From Lautropia sp. (GTDB lineage Bacteria > Pseudomonadota > Gammaproteobacteria > Burkholderiales > Burkholderiaceae_E): a DNA stretch of 64,000 bases. Location of the stretch: contig JAUNAC010000001.1 in NCBI GenBank assembly GCA_030527825.1, forward strand, positions 62,001 to 126,000, read 5' to 3'. Of this stretch, positions 54,607-63,158 are shown in pieces. The translations under genes were made by a program, and so were the position numbers. Each line of letters starts with the position of its first letter. Within the stretch, counting starts at the first letter, position 1. The notes beneath the pieces were generated by a model that was not told the DNA's origin, made no database searches, and saw only the letters and a program-made list of their open reading frames with translations.

Positions 54607-55995
54607 TCAGTGATGGGGCCGGAAGTTGACGCGCTCGGGCGGCTGCCGGAAGGTTCCCGCCTGCGACCACCACGGCATGAACAGGAAAAATCCGAAATAC
54701 AGCAGTGTGCACACCTGCGACAGGCGCTCGGCGACGGGCGACGGCGGCTGGACGCCGAAGTAGCCCAACACCAGAAACACTACAACGAACACGGCATAGA
54801 AAAGCTTGTGCCACAGGGGACGATAGCGAATGGACTTGACCGGGCTCTGGTCGATCCAGGGCAGCGCAAAGAAGATCAGTGTGGAGGCCCCCATCGCCAC
54901 GACCCCCCAGAACTTGGCATCCAGCAGAAAGAAGCCGCCACACATGCCCAGGATGACCACAACGCCGGTCAGGCGGGCTGCACGAAACCGTGCCGACCTG
55001 AGGATGAAGGCGAGCAGCACCAGCAGAAAGGGCAGCATGCCATAGGTCACAAATTCAGTGGTTGTGGCCCGCAGGATGGAATAGAACGGAGTGAAATACC
55101 AGACGGGCGCAATGTGGGGAGGCGTCTTGAGCGGATCGGCCGGTATGAAGTTGTTGTACTCCAGAAAGTAGCCCCCCATTTCCGGGCTGAAGAAAATGAC
55201 CGCCGAGAACACGAACAGGAAGATGGCCACGCCATAAATATCGTGCACGCTGTAATACGGATGGAAGGGGATGCCATCAAGCGGAATGCCATCGGCCCCT
55301 TTCTTGGCCTTGATCTCGATGCCATCGGGGTTGTTGGAGCCCACCTCATGCAGGGCGATGATGTGGGCCACCGCCAGACCCAGCAGAACCAGCGGGATGG
55401 CGATCACGTGAAAGGAGAAGAAGCGATTGAGCGTCGCATCCCCCACCACATAGTCGCCCCGTATCCAGATGGAGAGATCCTCGCCGACGACCGGAATGGC
55501 CGAGAACAGATTGACGATCACCTGGGCGCCCCAGTAGGACATCTGCCCCCAGGGCAGCAGGTAGCCAAAGAATGCTTCGGCCATCAGGGCCATGAAGATC
55601 ATGCAGCCGAACAGCCAGACCAGTTCGCGCGGTTTGCGATAGGAGCCATAGAGCAGGCCGCGGAACATGTGCAGGTACACCACGATGAAAAAGGCCGAGG
55701 CACCGGTGGAGTGCATGTAGCGCACCAGCCAGCCCCAGGGGACGTCCCGCATGATGTACTCGACCGATGCAAACGCCTTCTCGGCATCCGGCTTGTAATG
55801 CATGACCAGGAAAATGCCGGTCACGATCTGAATCACCAGAACCAGCATCGCCAGCGAGCCAAAGATGTACCAGAAGTTGAAGTTCTTGGGCGCGTAATAC
55901 TCGGCGACATCGCGCTTCCAGAGGACGGTGGCTGGAAAACGGTGGTCAATCCACCCGAGAAGCCCCGTTGTATCGACCTTTTTCTCTGCTGCCAT
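54607..55995 (-). CDS. petB: cytochrome b of the bc1 complex
   Basis: This 462-residue integral membrane subunit carries two b hemes and the quinol oxidation and reduction sites. The heme histidine regions '[15 protein letters not shown]' and '[22 protein letters not shown]' and the Qo-site 'PEMGG' (a variant of PEWY-type motifs, here near '[14 protein letters not shown]') are visible, with the full set of membrane helices. Middle gene of petABC. Confidence 0.96.
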   Translation of the reverse strand: MAAEKKVDTTGLLGWIDHRFPATVLWKRDVAEYYAPKNFNFWYIFGSLAMLVLVIQIVTGIFLVMHYKPDAEKAFASVEYIMRDVPWGWLVRYMHSTGASAFFIVVYLHMFRGLLYGSYRKPRELVWLFGCMIFMALMAEAFFGYLLPWGQMSYWGAQVIVNLFSAIPVVGEDLSIWIRGDYVVGDATLNRFFSFHVIAIPLVLLGLAVAHIIALHEVGSNNPDGIEIKAKKGADGIPLDGIPFHPYYSVHDIYGVAIFLFVFSAVIFFSPEMGGYFLEYNNFIPADPLKTPPHIAPVWYFTPFYSILRATTTEFVTYGMLPFLLVLLAFILRSARFRAARLTGVVVILGMCGGFFLLDAKFWGVVAMGASTLIFFALPWIDQSPVKSIRYRPLWHKLFYAVFVVVFLVLGYFGVQPPSPVAERLSQVCTLLYFGFFLFMPWWSQAGTFRQPPERVNFRPHH

Positions 55996-56054
55996 GAAAC
56001 TATCCTGCGTTCGGTTCGGATTTCGTGTGTGTCTGTACGGTCACCCGCAGCGGC

Positions 56055-56669
56055 TCAGCCTGTGGTGTCGTCGGCACCGATCAGCAACGAAGTCTCCGAC
56101 AGGTATTTGTGAGGGGGAACATCCAGATTGGCGTTGGCTGGCTTGTTCTTGAAAACCCGACCGGCCATGTCGAAGGTGGAACCATGGCAGGGACATAGAA
56201 AACCTCCCGCCCAGTTGTCCGGCAGTGACGGCTGGGCGCCCGGCGTGAATTTCTCCCCCGGCGAGCAGCCCAGATGCGAGCAGATACCGACGACCACCAG
56301 ATATTCCGGCTTGATGGAGCGATGCTGGTTCTTCGCATAATCCGGCGTGGGTAACTGGTAGTAATGCTCCGAATCCGGGTCAAGTACCTGGGTTTGCGTT
56401 TCATTCAGCGAAGCCAGCATGGCGGGCGTGCGGCGGATCAGCCAGACCGGTTTGCCCCGCCATTCCACCCGCCGAAGTTCACCAGGAGCCATACCGGAAA
56501 TGTCCGCTTCGACAGGAGCACCAGCGGCTTTGGCGCGCTCGGAAGGCTGAAAGGTACTCACCAGGGGAATGGCCACCCCCGCGACCCCTACCCCTCCGAC
56601 CACGCAGGTGGAGATCAGCGCAGCACGCCGGGAGGGATCCATGCTTGTCTTGGGCAGCGTATCGGCCAT
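56055..56669 (-). CDS. petA: Rieske iron-sulfur subunit of the bc1 complex
   Basis: The 204-residue protein has a twin-arginine signal-anchor ('PSRRAALISTCVVGG') and the Rieske cluster ligands 'CSHLGC' and 'CPCHGS'. It accepts electrons from quinol at the periplasmic face. The ATG at 56669 has GAGG 8 bases upstream. It leads the petA-petB-petC operon; export by Tat fits the tatABC genes encoded 5 kb away. Confidence 0.96.
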   Translation of the reverse strand: MADTLPKTSMDPSRRAALISTCVVGGVGVAGVAIPLVSTFQPSERAKAAGAPVEADISGMAPGELRRVEWRGKPVWLIRRTPAMLASLNETQTQVLDPDSEHYYQLPTPDYAKNQHRSIKPEYLVVVGICSHLGCSPGEKFTPGAQPSLPDNWAGGFLCPCHGSTFDMAGRVFKNKPANANLDVPPHKYLSETSLLIGADDTTG

Positions 56670-57132
56670 CTGAAAGACCTCGTGTCGAACGTCGGACAGA
56701 CAGGCACCTGCTGGTGCCCGGTGCATGCGCCCCATCCTTGCCAGGGCGTATGTCTTTGGCCCAGTATAGGCAGCCGCCTCAAACAGGTTTTGATCAAAAT
56801 CAGAAAGGCCGCGGATACCCTGCTCATCGCGAAGTCAACGGCTTGAAGCAGGGGACAGCAGGTTTACTGTTGACGCATTGCAACAATAGATGACCATCCT
56901 TAAAGCTATTTCTGTGGCCAGCAGGACGATCCCGGCCAGTTGTGGCGCCAGTGTCTTGCGCCGCCTCCCCTGGAGCAGGGATAATGTCGGGCATGGCTGG
57001 CATCCGGCGCCGCTCTTGGTTAAGCCCGGCTGGCCATGCCGTCGGCACAACGTGCCATCCGGCCATATTGCCGGCCTACCATGTCCGCCCCCTCTTATCA
57101 AAAGCCTTCCAAGCGCCTCAGGAGAAATCATT
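56670..57132. other. 463-base divergent region between petA and mscL
   Basis: No gene is supported here. For petA, on the minus strand, it holds a GGCACC/GGTGCC hairpin (56703-56718) in the leader, a -10-like TATACT (56763-56768) and the palindrome TTTTGATCAAAA (56788-56799). For mscL, on the plus strand, TTGCGC (56956-56961) and GATAAT (56980-56985) are 18 bases apart and could be a weak promoter. Confidence 0.45.
56763..56799 (-). promoter_or_regulatory. candidate petABC promoter with upstream palindrome
   Basis: On the minus strand a -10 hexamer TATACT (56763-56768) lies about 95 bases before petA. The perfect 12-bp palindrome TTTTGATCAAAA (56788-56799) is centred near -38 relative to the expected start. 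No -35 hexamer is present, which is a pattern seen at activator-dependent promoters. It does not match the FNR consensus (TTGAT-N4-ATCAA) because the spacer is missing. Confidence 0.4.
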
Positions 57133-57573
57133 ATGTCCATGATGTCTGAATTCAGAGACTTTGCCCTCAAGGGCAACGTCGTCGACCTCGCCGTCGGTGT
57201 GATCATCGGCGGTGCCTTCGGCAAGATCGTCGACTCGATGGTCAAGGACATCATCATGCCGATCGTCGGTGCGATCTTCGGTGGCCTGGACTTCTCCAGC
57301 TACTTCATCCCGCTGACCACCAAGGTGCCCGAGGGCCTGCCCCACACCTATGATGCCTACAACAAGGCAGGCGTGGCCATTCTGGCCTACGGCAACTTCA
57401 TCACCATCTTCCTGAACTTCCTGATCCTGGCCTTCATCATCTTCCAGATGGTGCGCGTGTTCAACAAAGCCAAGGACGCCCTGGTCAAACAGGAAGCCGC
57501 CGCACCGGCAGCACCGGCCGAAGACGTCGTGCTGCTGCGCGAGATCCGCGACGAACTGAAAAAAGGTCGCTGA
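57133..57573 (+). CDS. mscL: large-conductance mechanosensitive channel MscL
   Basis: MscL opens under membrane tension to release solutes in hypo-osmotic shock. The 146-residue protein has the family N-terminus '[28 protein letters not shown]', two membrane helices and a C-terminal helical bundle ending '[13 protein letters not shown]'. AGGAG precedes the ATG with 9-base spacing. It ends in a terminator and interrupts the usual petA-nif3 neighbourhood. Confidence 0.97.
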   Translation: MSMMSEFRDFALKGNVVDLAVGVIIGGAFGKIVDSMVKDIIMPIVGAIFGGLDFSSYFIPLTTKVPEGLPHTYDAYNKAGVAILAYGNFITIFLNFLILAFIIFQMVRVFNKAKDALVKQEAAAPAAPAEDVVLLREIRDELKKGR

Positions 57574-57662
57574 TTCGCAGACCCTGTCCCCAGGAAGGGG
57601 CTGCGACCCCTTCCCGGCAGGTAGCCGCAGGCGTTCCGACGCGTTGCAGCCACCTGCTTTCC

Positions 57663-57714
57663 AAGCCGGCTCCGCTCCCCAGGCTCAACCTGGGCAGCCA
57701 GGCCGGCTTCTTTT
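57663..57714 (+). terminator. mscL terminator
   Basis: AAGCCGGC (57663-57670) pairs with GCCGGCTT (57702-57709). Inside, CCCAGG and CCTGGG form a second stem around CTCAA. CTTTT follows. It lies about 90 bases after the mscL stop. Confidence 0.75.
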
Positions 57715-57765
57715 ATGGGCGGACGACCTGTGGCGCGGCAGGACGCGGAGGCACATCGAACAGGC

Positions 57766-57792
57766 AAAAAAAGACCCGCCTTGCGGCGGGTC
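57766..57792 (-). terminator. rho-independent terminator of the small RNA
   Basis: On the minus strand GACCCGCC/GGCGGGTC forms a perfect 8-bp stem with a 4-base loop, followed by seven T residues. No protein gene on the minus strand ends here, so it must end a short non-coding transcript. Confidence 0.88.
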
Positions 57793-57849
57793 CCTGATCG
57801 CTATCTACGGGGGGGAGCGCACTTGCGCTCGCGTGTCCCATAGCATACG
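57766..57849 (-). ncRNA. candidate small RNA with C-rich single-stranded stretch
   Basis: A strong promoter (TTGACA, 17 bases, TATATT) and a strong terminator bracket about 84 bases without a plausible reading frame. The RNA would fold as a first hairpin with stem GAGCGC/GCGCTC and a 4-base loop, then an exposed run of seven C residues ending in G, a short spacer, and the terminator hairpin. A C-run in the open could pair with Shine-Dalgarno sequences, as in known trans-acting RNAs. It is divergent from, and 29 bases away from, the Abi-like gene. It does not resemble 6S, 4.5S, tmRNA or RNase P RNA. The start is inferred from promoter spacing. Confidence 0.7.
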
Positions 57850-57855
57850 GGTATT

Positions 57856-57884
57856 AATATAAAGAACTGAGAACTCCATGTCAA
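57856..57884 (-). promoter_or_regulatory. consensus sigma-70 promoter of the small RNA
   Basis: On the minus strand the -35 is TTGACA (57879-57884), the spacer is exactly 17 bases, and the -10 is TATATT (57856-57861), one base from consensus. It is the best promoter in the window. Its -35 overlaps the first codons of the Abi-like gene on the other strand, so the two genes share control DNA. Confidence 0.8.
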
Positions 57885-58543
57885 CCGGATACCCTGCCAC
57901 TCGGCCCATTCGCCAGACGCTTTCAGCACCTCGGCTAGGGACTTATGAATCAGCGATGGCCACACAGGGCCAAGTCGATCCCAAGGCAGCACTCGAACTA
58001 TATGCCTGGAATGCCGAGATTTCCGGTGCGTTGCTGTTCCCGCTGCATGTCTGTGAAGTTGCCATCCGCAACGCAGTCGCGGAGGTACTCGAAACAATTC
58101 ATGGAGAACACTGGCCCAGGGAACAAGCATTCAAACGCTTGCTCCATAAAAAGATGCGGGACGACCTACAGACGGCCGCAAACAAGGCAGGAAACACCAC
58201 TTCGAAGGTCATCCCTGAGCTGACATTCAGCTTCTGGCAACACATGTTCACCAGTCGCTACGATTCTCGAATCTGGAACAAGTACCTACATGATGTCCTG
58301 CCAAATCTCCCCCCCGGTCAAAGCATCAGCGAACCACGCGCAAAAATAAATGACCATCTAGAACGCGTTCGAATCCTGAGAAACCGGATCGCCCACCACG
58401 AACCCATTTTCAAGCGCAACCTGCAGGACGACTACGACACCATCCTAAGGCTGGTCGGCTGGCGCTGTCAGTTCACCGCCGATTGGATGGATGAACACCA
58501 ACGTGTCAGGCACATCCTGGGAAAAAGCCCGCTGCTGCGCTGA
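57878..58543 (+). CDS. Abi-like protein with HEPN RNase motif
   Basis: The 221-residue protein matches the Abi-like (abortive infection) family: an N-terminal 'LSAPRLGTYESAM', then 'ALELYAWNAEISGALLFPLHVCEVAIRNAV' and 'LTFSFWQHMFTSRYD', and the C-terminal 'RVRILRNRIAHHEPIF'. The last contains the Rx4-6H motif (RNxxxH) of HEPN ribonucleases. Such proteins cut RNA or stop growth in response to phage or stress, but this one is not characterised. GAGAA precedes the ATG weakly. Its codons use more A and T than the neighbours (e.g. cta, aaa, ata), and it stands between mscL and nif3 in an otherwise conserved block, which suggests acquisition. It is divergent from the small RNA. Confidence 0.82.
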   Translation: MSTGYPATRPIRQTLSAPRLGTYESAMATQGQVDPKAALELYAWNAEISGALLFPLHVCEVAIRNAVAEVLETIHGEHWPREQAFKRLLHKKMRDDLQTAANKAGNTTSKVIPELTFSFWQHMFTSRYDSRIWNKYLHDVLPNLPPGQSISEPRAKINDHLERVRILRNRIAHHEPIFKRNLQDDYDTILRLVGWRCQFTADWMDEHQRVRHILGKSPLLR

Positions 58544-58639
58544 TGCCTGAGCGCTCACCATGGCCCTGCGCCCGGAAGAAATCCTTGCCTCTTCCTGCCA
58601 CTCAGCCCATGCCGTCAATCAGGCAGGGCAGCCCCCGGA

Positions 58640-59419
58640 TCAGACCGGATTCGGATCGTCGACGAAGCGCACGTCAATGCCGTAGGTGTCCGCCAGGTGC
58701 CGCCCCAGGGCCTGCACACCACAGCGCTCGGTGGCATGGTGGCCGGCCGCCGCATAGATGACACCGGATTCGCGGGCCAGATGGGTGGTGCGCTCGGAAA
58801 TCTCACCACTGATATAGCAGTCTGCCCCCAGATCAATTGCATCCTGCAAAAAATCCTGTGCCCCCCCCGTGCACCAGGCAACGGTGTGGACAGGACGGGA
58901 CAGGTCGCCGACCAGCAACGGCTCACGGTGCAGGCGCTCCTGCAGGTGCGTGGCCAGGGCGCTGCTGTCCATGGATGCGTCCAGCCTGTGCCAGGCGATC
59001 AGCCCCCGGTCTCCCATCAGCTCGCCACCCCAGCCCTGGGCGGGCCAGCCGAGCAGCTCGCCGAGCTGGACGTTGTTGCCATAAACGGGATGAATGTCCA
59101 GCGGCAGATGATAGGCTAGCAGATTGATATCCGCCGCCAGCAGGCTGCCCAGACGCCGCCGCCGGATGCCCAGAACGCGGGGATCCTCCCCTTTCCAGAA
59201 GTAACCATGGTGCACCAGCAGCGCATCCGCCCCTTCCGCCACGGCTACGTCGATCACGTTCTGCGTGGCGGTCACTGCGCAAATGATCCGGGAAATCATG
59301 GTCTTGCCTTCCACCTGCAGCCCGTTTGGTGAATAATCCCTGATAGCGGACGGACGCAGCAGGTCGTCAAGATGCGCCAGCAGTTCCCGCCTGGGAACTG
59401 TTCCCGGTACATGCGCCAT
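58640..59419 (-). CDS. NIF3-like dinuclear metal protein
   Basis: This 259-residue member of the NIF3/YbgI family has the metal-binding histidines 'LLVHHGYFWKG', 'AYHLPLDIHP' and 'AAGHHATER', with the Glu. Members form hexameric rings with two metal ions per subunit; the cellular role is not settled. It is divergent from the Do-like protease gene, the order seen in related genomes. There is no strong Shine-Dalgarno. Confidence 0.92.
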   Translation of the reverse strand: MAHVPGTVPRRELLAHLDDLLRPSAIRDYSPNGLQVEGKTMISRIICAVTATQNVIDVAVAEGADALLVHHGYFWKGEDPRVLGIRRRRLGSLLAADINLLAYHLPLDIHPVYGNNVQLGELLGWPAQGWGGELMGDRGLIAWHRLDASMDSSALATHLQERLHREPLLVGDLSRPVHTVAWCTGGAQDFLQDAIDLGADCYISGEISERTTHLARESGVIYAAAGHHATERCGVQALGRHLADTYGIDVRFVDDPNPV

Positions 59420-59498
59420 TCAGTTCACTCCCATATGCCATACAGGCTTGCTATCGGTCTTCATATGCCGCCCCATCATAGCAGAAGGGTCAGATGAC

Positions 59499-60923
59499 AT
59501 GTTGAAACGTATCTGGCTGCTGTTCGCTCAATGCGTGACCGTATTCGTGGCGTTCGTTTTCACCATCAGCACCTTCCGGCCCGACTGGATCCCCTCGGCT
59601 CAGCCGCCAACCCCCTCCTCATCCGGCAGCCCATCAGTCCTGACCGGGGAAGCGACTGATCCGACTCTGCCGCCCGGACCATCCCTGCAGATTCAACCGT
59701 CCCTGCCCCCCGGCCAGGCAGCCGCGGCGGCCGCGCCTTCTGCCCGGCCGCTGTCCCATGATGCACCGGTGGCAGACAACCCATCCCGGGTTCCCGGGCC
59801 ACAGGGGAATTCATCAACGGCCAGTGCAGCCCCCCCGGCGCCCGTGCTGTCATATGCCGAGGCCGCACGACGCGCCACACCAGCCGTAGTCAGCATCGCT
59901 GCCCACAACGATGGCACCGCCATCAGCGCCGATGACAATGTGGGTGACGCACCATCGGCCAGCCATCGCCGGCGCCCCCGGGGCTATGGGGATGAGGAAG
60001 ATGAAGAAAACAACGGTGACGACAACATGGGCTCAGGCGTCATTGCCACCCATGATGGCTATATCCTCACCAACCATCATGTACTGGGTGACGGCACGCA
60101 GATCGAGGTCATTCTGGCTAGCGGCGAGCGGCTCAAGGCCCGGCTGGTGGGCAGTGATCCGGACACCGATCTGGCCGTTCTGAAAGTCGAACATCAGAAC
60201 CTGCCCACGCTGGAGTTCTCGACCCGCAGCAATATTGAAGTGGGCGATGTGGTGCTGGCCATCGGCAATCCGTTTGGGGTGGGTCAAACGGTGACGATGG
60301 GCATTGTTTCCGCACTTGGTCGCACCCAGCTCGGCATCAACACCTTCGAAAATTTCATCCAGACAGACGCCGCCATCAATCCCGGCAACTCGGGCGGCGC
60401 CCTGGTGGATGCCCGCGGACAGCTGCTGGGCATCAACACGGCCATTTACTCCCGCAGCGGCGGATCCCTGGGGATCGGGTTTGCCATTCCCATTTCCATC
60501 GTGCAGGAAGTGATGCAGCAGATCATCCGCAAGGGCCGCGTGATCCGTGGCTATATTGGCGTAGAACCTCAGGATCTGACCCCGGAGCTGAGCGAGGCGC
60601 TGCAACTGCCCATCCAGCAGAAGGGTGCCATCATTGCCGGCGTGATGCGCCATGGGCCGGCAGAAAAGGCGGGCGTGCACACCGGCGATGTGCTGGTGCG
60701 GATCGACGACACGCCCGTGGCGGATACCACGCAGGTTCTCAACACCATTGCCCGCCTGACGCCGGGTTCCACCGCGCGCTTTCAGTTCCTGCGTAACGGC
60801 GAGCTGATTGCCCTGCCGATTGGCATTGACACCCGCCCCGATCTGACAGTTTCCTCCCGCCCCGCCGAACGTAGCCGCCACCCGTCTGCGCCCGCGGGAC
60901 AACGGGATCCGGCCCGGCACTGA
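59499..60923 (+). CDS. Do-like (DegS/AlgW-type) membrane-anchored serine protease
   Basis: The 474-residue protein has an N-terminal membrane anchor (residues about 8-28), a Pro/Ser/Ala-rich linker of about 95 residues, a trypsin-like domain and one PDZ domain. The triad is His194 ('TNHHV'), Asp224 ('TDLAVLKV') and Ser298 ('GNSGGAL'). One PDZ and an anchor place it with periplasmic stress sensors such as DegS and AlgW rather than DegP. An acidic insert ('GDEEDEENNGDDN') lies in the protease N-terminal part. It is next to tatC, and the substrate (for example an anti-sigma factor) is not in view. Confidence 0.92.
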   Translation: MLKRIWLLFAQCVTVFVAFVFTISTFRPDWIPSAQPPTPSSSGSPSVLTGEATDPTLPPGPSLQIQPSLPPGQAAAAAAPSARPLSHDAPVADNPSRVPGPQGNSSTASAAPPAPVLSYAEAARRATPAVVSIAAHNDGTAISADDNVGDAPSASHRRRPRGYGDEEDEENNGDDNMGSGVIATHDGYILTNHHVLGDGTQIEVILASGERLKARLVGSDPDTDLAVLKVEHQNLPTLEFSTRSNIEVGDVVLAIGNPFGVGQTVTMGIVSALGRTQLGINTFENFIQTDAAINPGNSGGALVDARGQLLGINTAIYSRSGGSLGIGFAIPISIVQEVMQQIIRKGRVIRGYIGVEPQDLTPELSEALQLPIQQKGAIIAGVMRHGPAEKAGVHTGDVLVRIDDTPVADTTQVLNTIARLTPGSTARFQFLRNGELIALPIGIDTRPDLTVSSRPAERSRHPSAPAGQRDPARH

Positions 60924-61012
60924 TCCGCTCGACCCTCCCAGACGCCTGCAACGCGGGGAGCCAGCGTCCGCGCAGGGATGCAGACTGATCTCGCTGTCGC
61001 GATCCGGACGGT

Positions 61013-61849
61013 CTACGCGCCGCCGTTGCGGTCAGCGCTGGTCAGCCGCTGCGGCACGTTTTCATCGGCTGGATCATCAGGCAGATCATCAGGTGCCTGG
61101 CTGCGCGCCGACAGAAAGCCTCCCAGGAAAATGCCCAGCTCGTAGAGCAGCATCAGCGGGATGGCCAGCATGAACTGGGACAGGACATCCGGTGGCGTCA
61201 GCACGGCGGCCACGATGAAGGCACCGACCAGCACGTAGCGGCGGGCCTGGCGCAGATCCTGCACCGATACCATGCCCAGCTTGATCATCAGCATCTCGAC
61301 CACGGGCACCTGGAAGGCCAGGCCAAAGCCGAAGAAGATGGACAGCGTGAAATCCCAGTAGCGCTGTAGGTCCTGCATGACGCCAGCGCCCGTTTTTTCT
61401 GCGAACGAAAAGAAGAAACGGTAGGCCACCGGCAGGACGAAGCCGTAGGCGAAGGCGATCCCCAGAACCAGAAAAAGTACCGACAGGACGATCAGCGGCC
61501 CGACAAAGCGCCGCTCATGCGCATACAACCCCGGTGCAATGAAGGCCCATGCCTGGTAAAGCACCCAGGGCAGTGACAGCAACACGGCGGTGAGCAACGC
61601 CATCTTGGTCAGGGTAAAGAAGGCCCCCTCGCCCGCGATGAAAACGGCCTGCGCCCCTTTGGGCAGCGCCTGCTGCAGCGGCTGGGCGAGAAACTTCATC
61701 AGCTCGGGGGCCACGTAGAAGCAGAGCCCGAAGAGCACCAGAATGACCAGCAGCGAGCGGATGATGCGATCACGCAGCTCGGTGAGATGGGAGATAAAGT
61801 TCTCGTCGTCGGGCGCGGTTGCCGCTTTCTTCTTGCCGAACCAGGCCAT
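61013..61849 (-). CDS. tatC: Sec-independent protein translocase TatC
   Basis: TatC recognises twin-arginine signal peptides in the inner membrane. The 278-residue protein has six membrane helices, 'HLTELRDRIIRSLLVIL' at the N-terminus and 'PGLYAHERRFVGPLIVLS' in the central region. The ATG at 61849 overlaps the tatB stop codon (TGATG). The C-terminal tail is acidic and longer than usual. It ends the tatABC unit. Confidence 0.96.
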   Translation of the reverse strand: MAWFGKKKAATAPDDENFISHLTELRDRIIRSLLVILVLFGLCFYVAPELMKFLAQPLQQALPKGAQAVFIAGEGAFFTLTKMALLTAVLLSLPWVLYQAWAFIAPGLYAHERRFVGPLIVLSVLFLVLGIAFAYGFVLPVAYRFFFSFAEKTGAGVMQDLQRYWDFTLSIFFGFGLAFQVPVVEMLMIKLGMVSVQDLRQARRYVLVGAFIVAAVLTPPDVLSQFMLAIPLMLLYELGIFLGGFLSARSQAPDDLPDDPADENVPQRLTSADRNGGA

Positions 61850-62349
61850 CAACGCTCCATACGGAAACGGGGGCGTTTGAAGCCACGCGCCAGCTCACGT
61901 TCAATTCTCATGTCGCGCAGGCGCTGCCGGGTGCGACGATCTTCAAAGACCTTGTCCCAGTCGGTAGGCGGCAATCGGGTTGCCGCAGGATCACCCGCAT
62001 GGCCAGCGTCAGGATCAGCATCGGAGGGGCTTTCATAGGCCCAGGCGTCCTCGTCAGCACCGTCGGCGGCATGGGCCAGCGGGGCAGGCGATGAGTCAAA
62101 TGTCGTGCCAACATCCTGCAGATCGCGCGAAATGCTTCGGGCGGAATCCTCGACTTCGGCCTTGATGTTTTTCAGCTCGGCCAGATCCATCTGCCGGCCA
62201 AAATCCGATTTGACGTCCTCGATGTAGCGACGCATGCGCGCCATCCACTGCCCGGCCTGGCGGGCGACCGTAGGCAGCCGCTCCGGGCCGAGCACCACCA
62301 GGGCGGCAATGGCCACGATCAGCATTTCCATGAAGCTGATGTCAAACAT
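61849..62349 (-). CDS. tatB: Sec-independent translocase subunit TatB
   Basis: The 166-residue protein has one membrane helix ('FMEMLIVAIAALVVLGPERLP'), the Glu-Pro hinge typical of TatB, an amphipathic helix and a disordered, acidic tail. It works with TatC in signal-peptide binding. It begins 66 bases after tatA, and its stop is shared with the tatC start. Confidence 0.95.
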   Translation of the reverse strand: MFDISFMEMLIVAIAALVVLGPERLPTVARQAGQWMARMRRYIEDVKSDFGRQMDLAELKNIKAEVEDSARSISRDLQDVGTTFDSSPAPLAHAADGADEDAWAYESPSDADPDAGHAGDPAATRLPPTDWDKVFEDRRTRQRLRDMRIERELARGFKRPRFRMER

Positions 62350-62415
62350 CGGTCATCTCAGGATGATGAGGGGTCGAAGACAGGCGAAAAGCAGCAGCCG
62401 CCACGGCGGCAGACA

Positions 62416-62673
62416 TCAGTGCCGCTGGCGGGCCTCGACGTCGATGGTGTCGGGGTCTGCCTGAGCCGATGCGTTGCTGGTCACGCCAGGCGGACGGGCT
62501 CCCGGTGCCATGCCCGCTTCGGGTTCGTCGGCACTCCCTTCACGCACACCTTCCTTGAAGCCTTTGATGGCCGCGCCAAGATCAGTGCCGATATTCTTGA
62601 TCTTCTTGGTGCCGAACAGCAGCATGACGATGATCAGCACGATCAGCCAGTGCCAGATGCTCATGGAACCCAT
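62416..62673 (-). CDS. tatA: Sec-independent translocase subunit TatA
   Basis: The 85-residue pore-forming subunit has the family N-terminus ('[21 protein letters not shown]'), the amphipathic helix '[15 protein letters not shown]' and a short charged tail. AGGAG lies 8 bases before the ATG. First gene of the tat unit, downstream of hinT. Confidence 0.96.
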   Translation of the reverse strand: MGSMSIWHWLIVLIIVMLLFGTKKIKNIGTDLGAAIKGFKEGVREGSADEPEAGMAPGARPPGVTSNASAQADPDTIDVEARQRH

Positions 62674-62733
62674 GGGTTTGACTCCTGAAGAGGGAACAGC
62701 GGGCCAGGGCCCGTCGCTGGAACGGAGGAAGCT

Positions 62734-63099
62734 TCAGCCTGCCTGGACGGGCCGGCTCCCGACGCCCCCCATGACATGGATATGCAGATGATACACCTCC
62801 TGCCCCCCCTTCGGCCCGTTATGAATCTGCACCTTGAACCCGTCCTCAAGTCCTTGGGCACGGGCCAGCGGACCACACAGGGACATCAGGTGCCCCAGGA
62901 GAGCAGGATGGGCCGTGCCATCGTACAGGTTCACGACATGCTGTTTGGGAATGATGAGAAAGTGCACGGGGGCGGCGGGGTTGATGTCATGAAAGACAAT
63001 GGCCTGCTCGTCTTCATGGATCTTGCGGGCAGGCAGATCGCCATCGGCGATACGACAGAAAATGCACTGGCTGCGCTCGGCAGCAACCGGGTTCGACAT
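62734..63099 (-). CDS. hinT: HIT family purine nucleoside phosphoramidase HinT
   Basis: The 121-residue protein has the C-terminal histidine triad ('VYHLHIHVMGG') and N-terminal 'CIFCRIADGDLPARKIHED', which are typical of HinT. It hydrolyses aminoacyl- and other nucleoside phosphoramidates. The ATG at 63099 has GGAGG with 5-base spacing. It sits between hisE and tatA, as in related bacteria. Confidence 0.95.
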   Translation of the reverse strand: MSNPVAAERSQCIFCRIADGDLPARKIHEDEQAIVFHDINPAAPVHFLIIPKQHVVNLYDGTAHPALLGHLMSLCGPLARAQGLEDGFKVQIHNGPKGGQEVYHLHIHVMGGVGSRPVQAG

Positions 63100-63158
63100 G
63101 ACAGCCTCCATCATTCAGAATGACATAATGCAACGACGGCAATGCACAGACGTTCAGC

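Larger units (their letters stand above)
57574..57877. other. 304-base region between mscL and the Abi-like gene
   Basis: It contains the mscL terminator (57663-57714) and a candidate small RNA on the minus strand (57766-57849) with its own promoter. No protein gene is supported. Confidence 0.6.

Noticed and set aside
54574-56112. Open frame of 512 codons antisense to petB.
   Set aside because: Cytochrome b is on the other strand with all heme ligands; the frame is His/Gln/Asp-rich shadow.
56788-56799. FNR box upstream of petABC.
   Set aside because: The palindrome TTTTGATCAAAA lacks the 4-base spacer of TTGAT-N4-ATCAA.
57801-58130. Minus-strand open frame of 109 codons beside the small RNA.
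   Set aside because: It runs through the RNA promoter and the Abi-like gene antisense, with no ribosome site or recognisable product.
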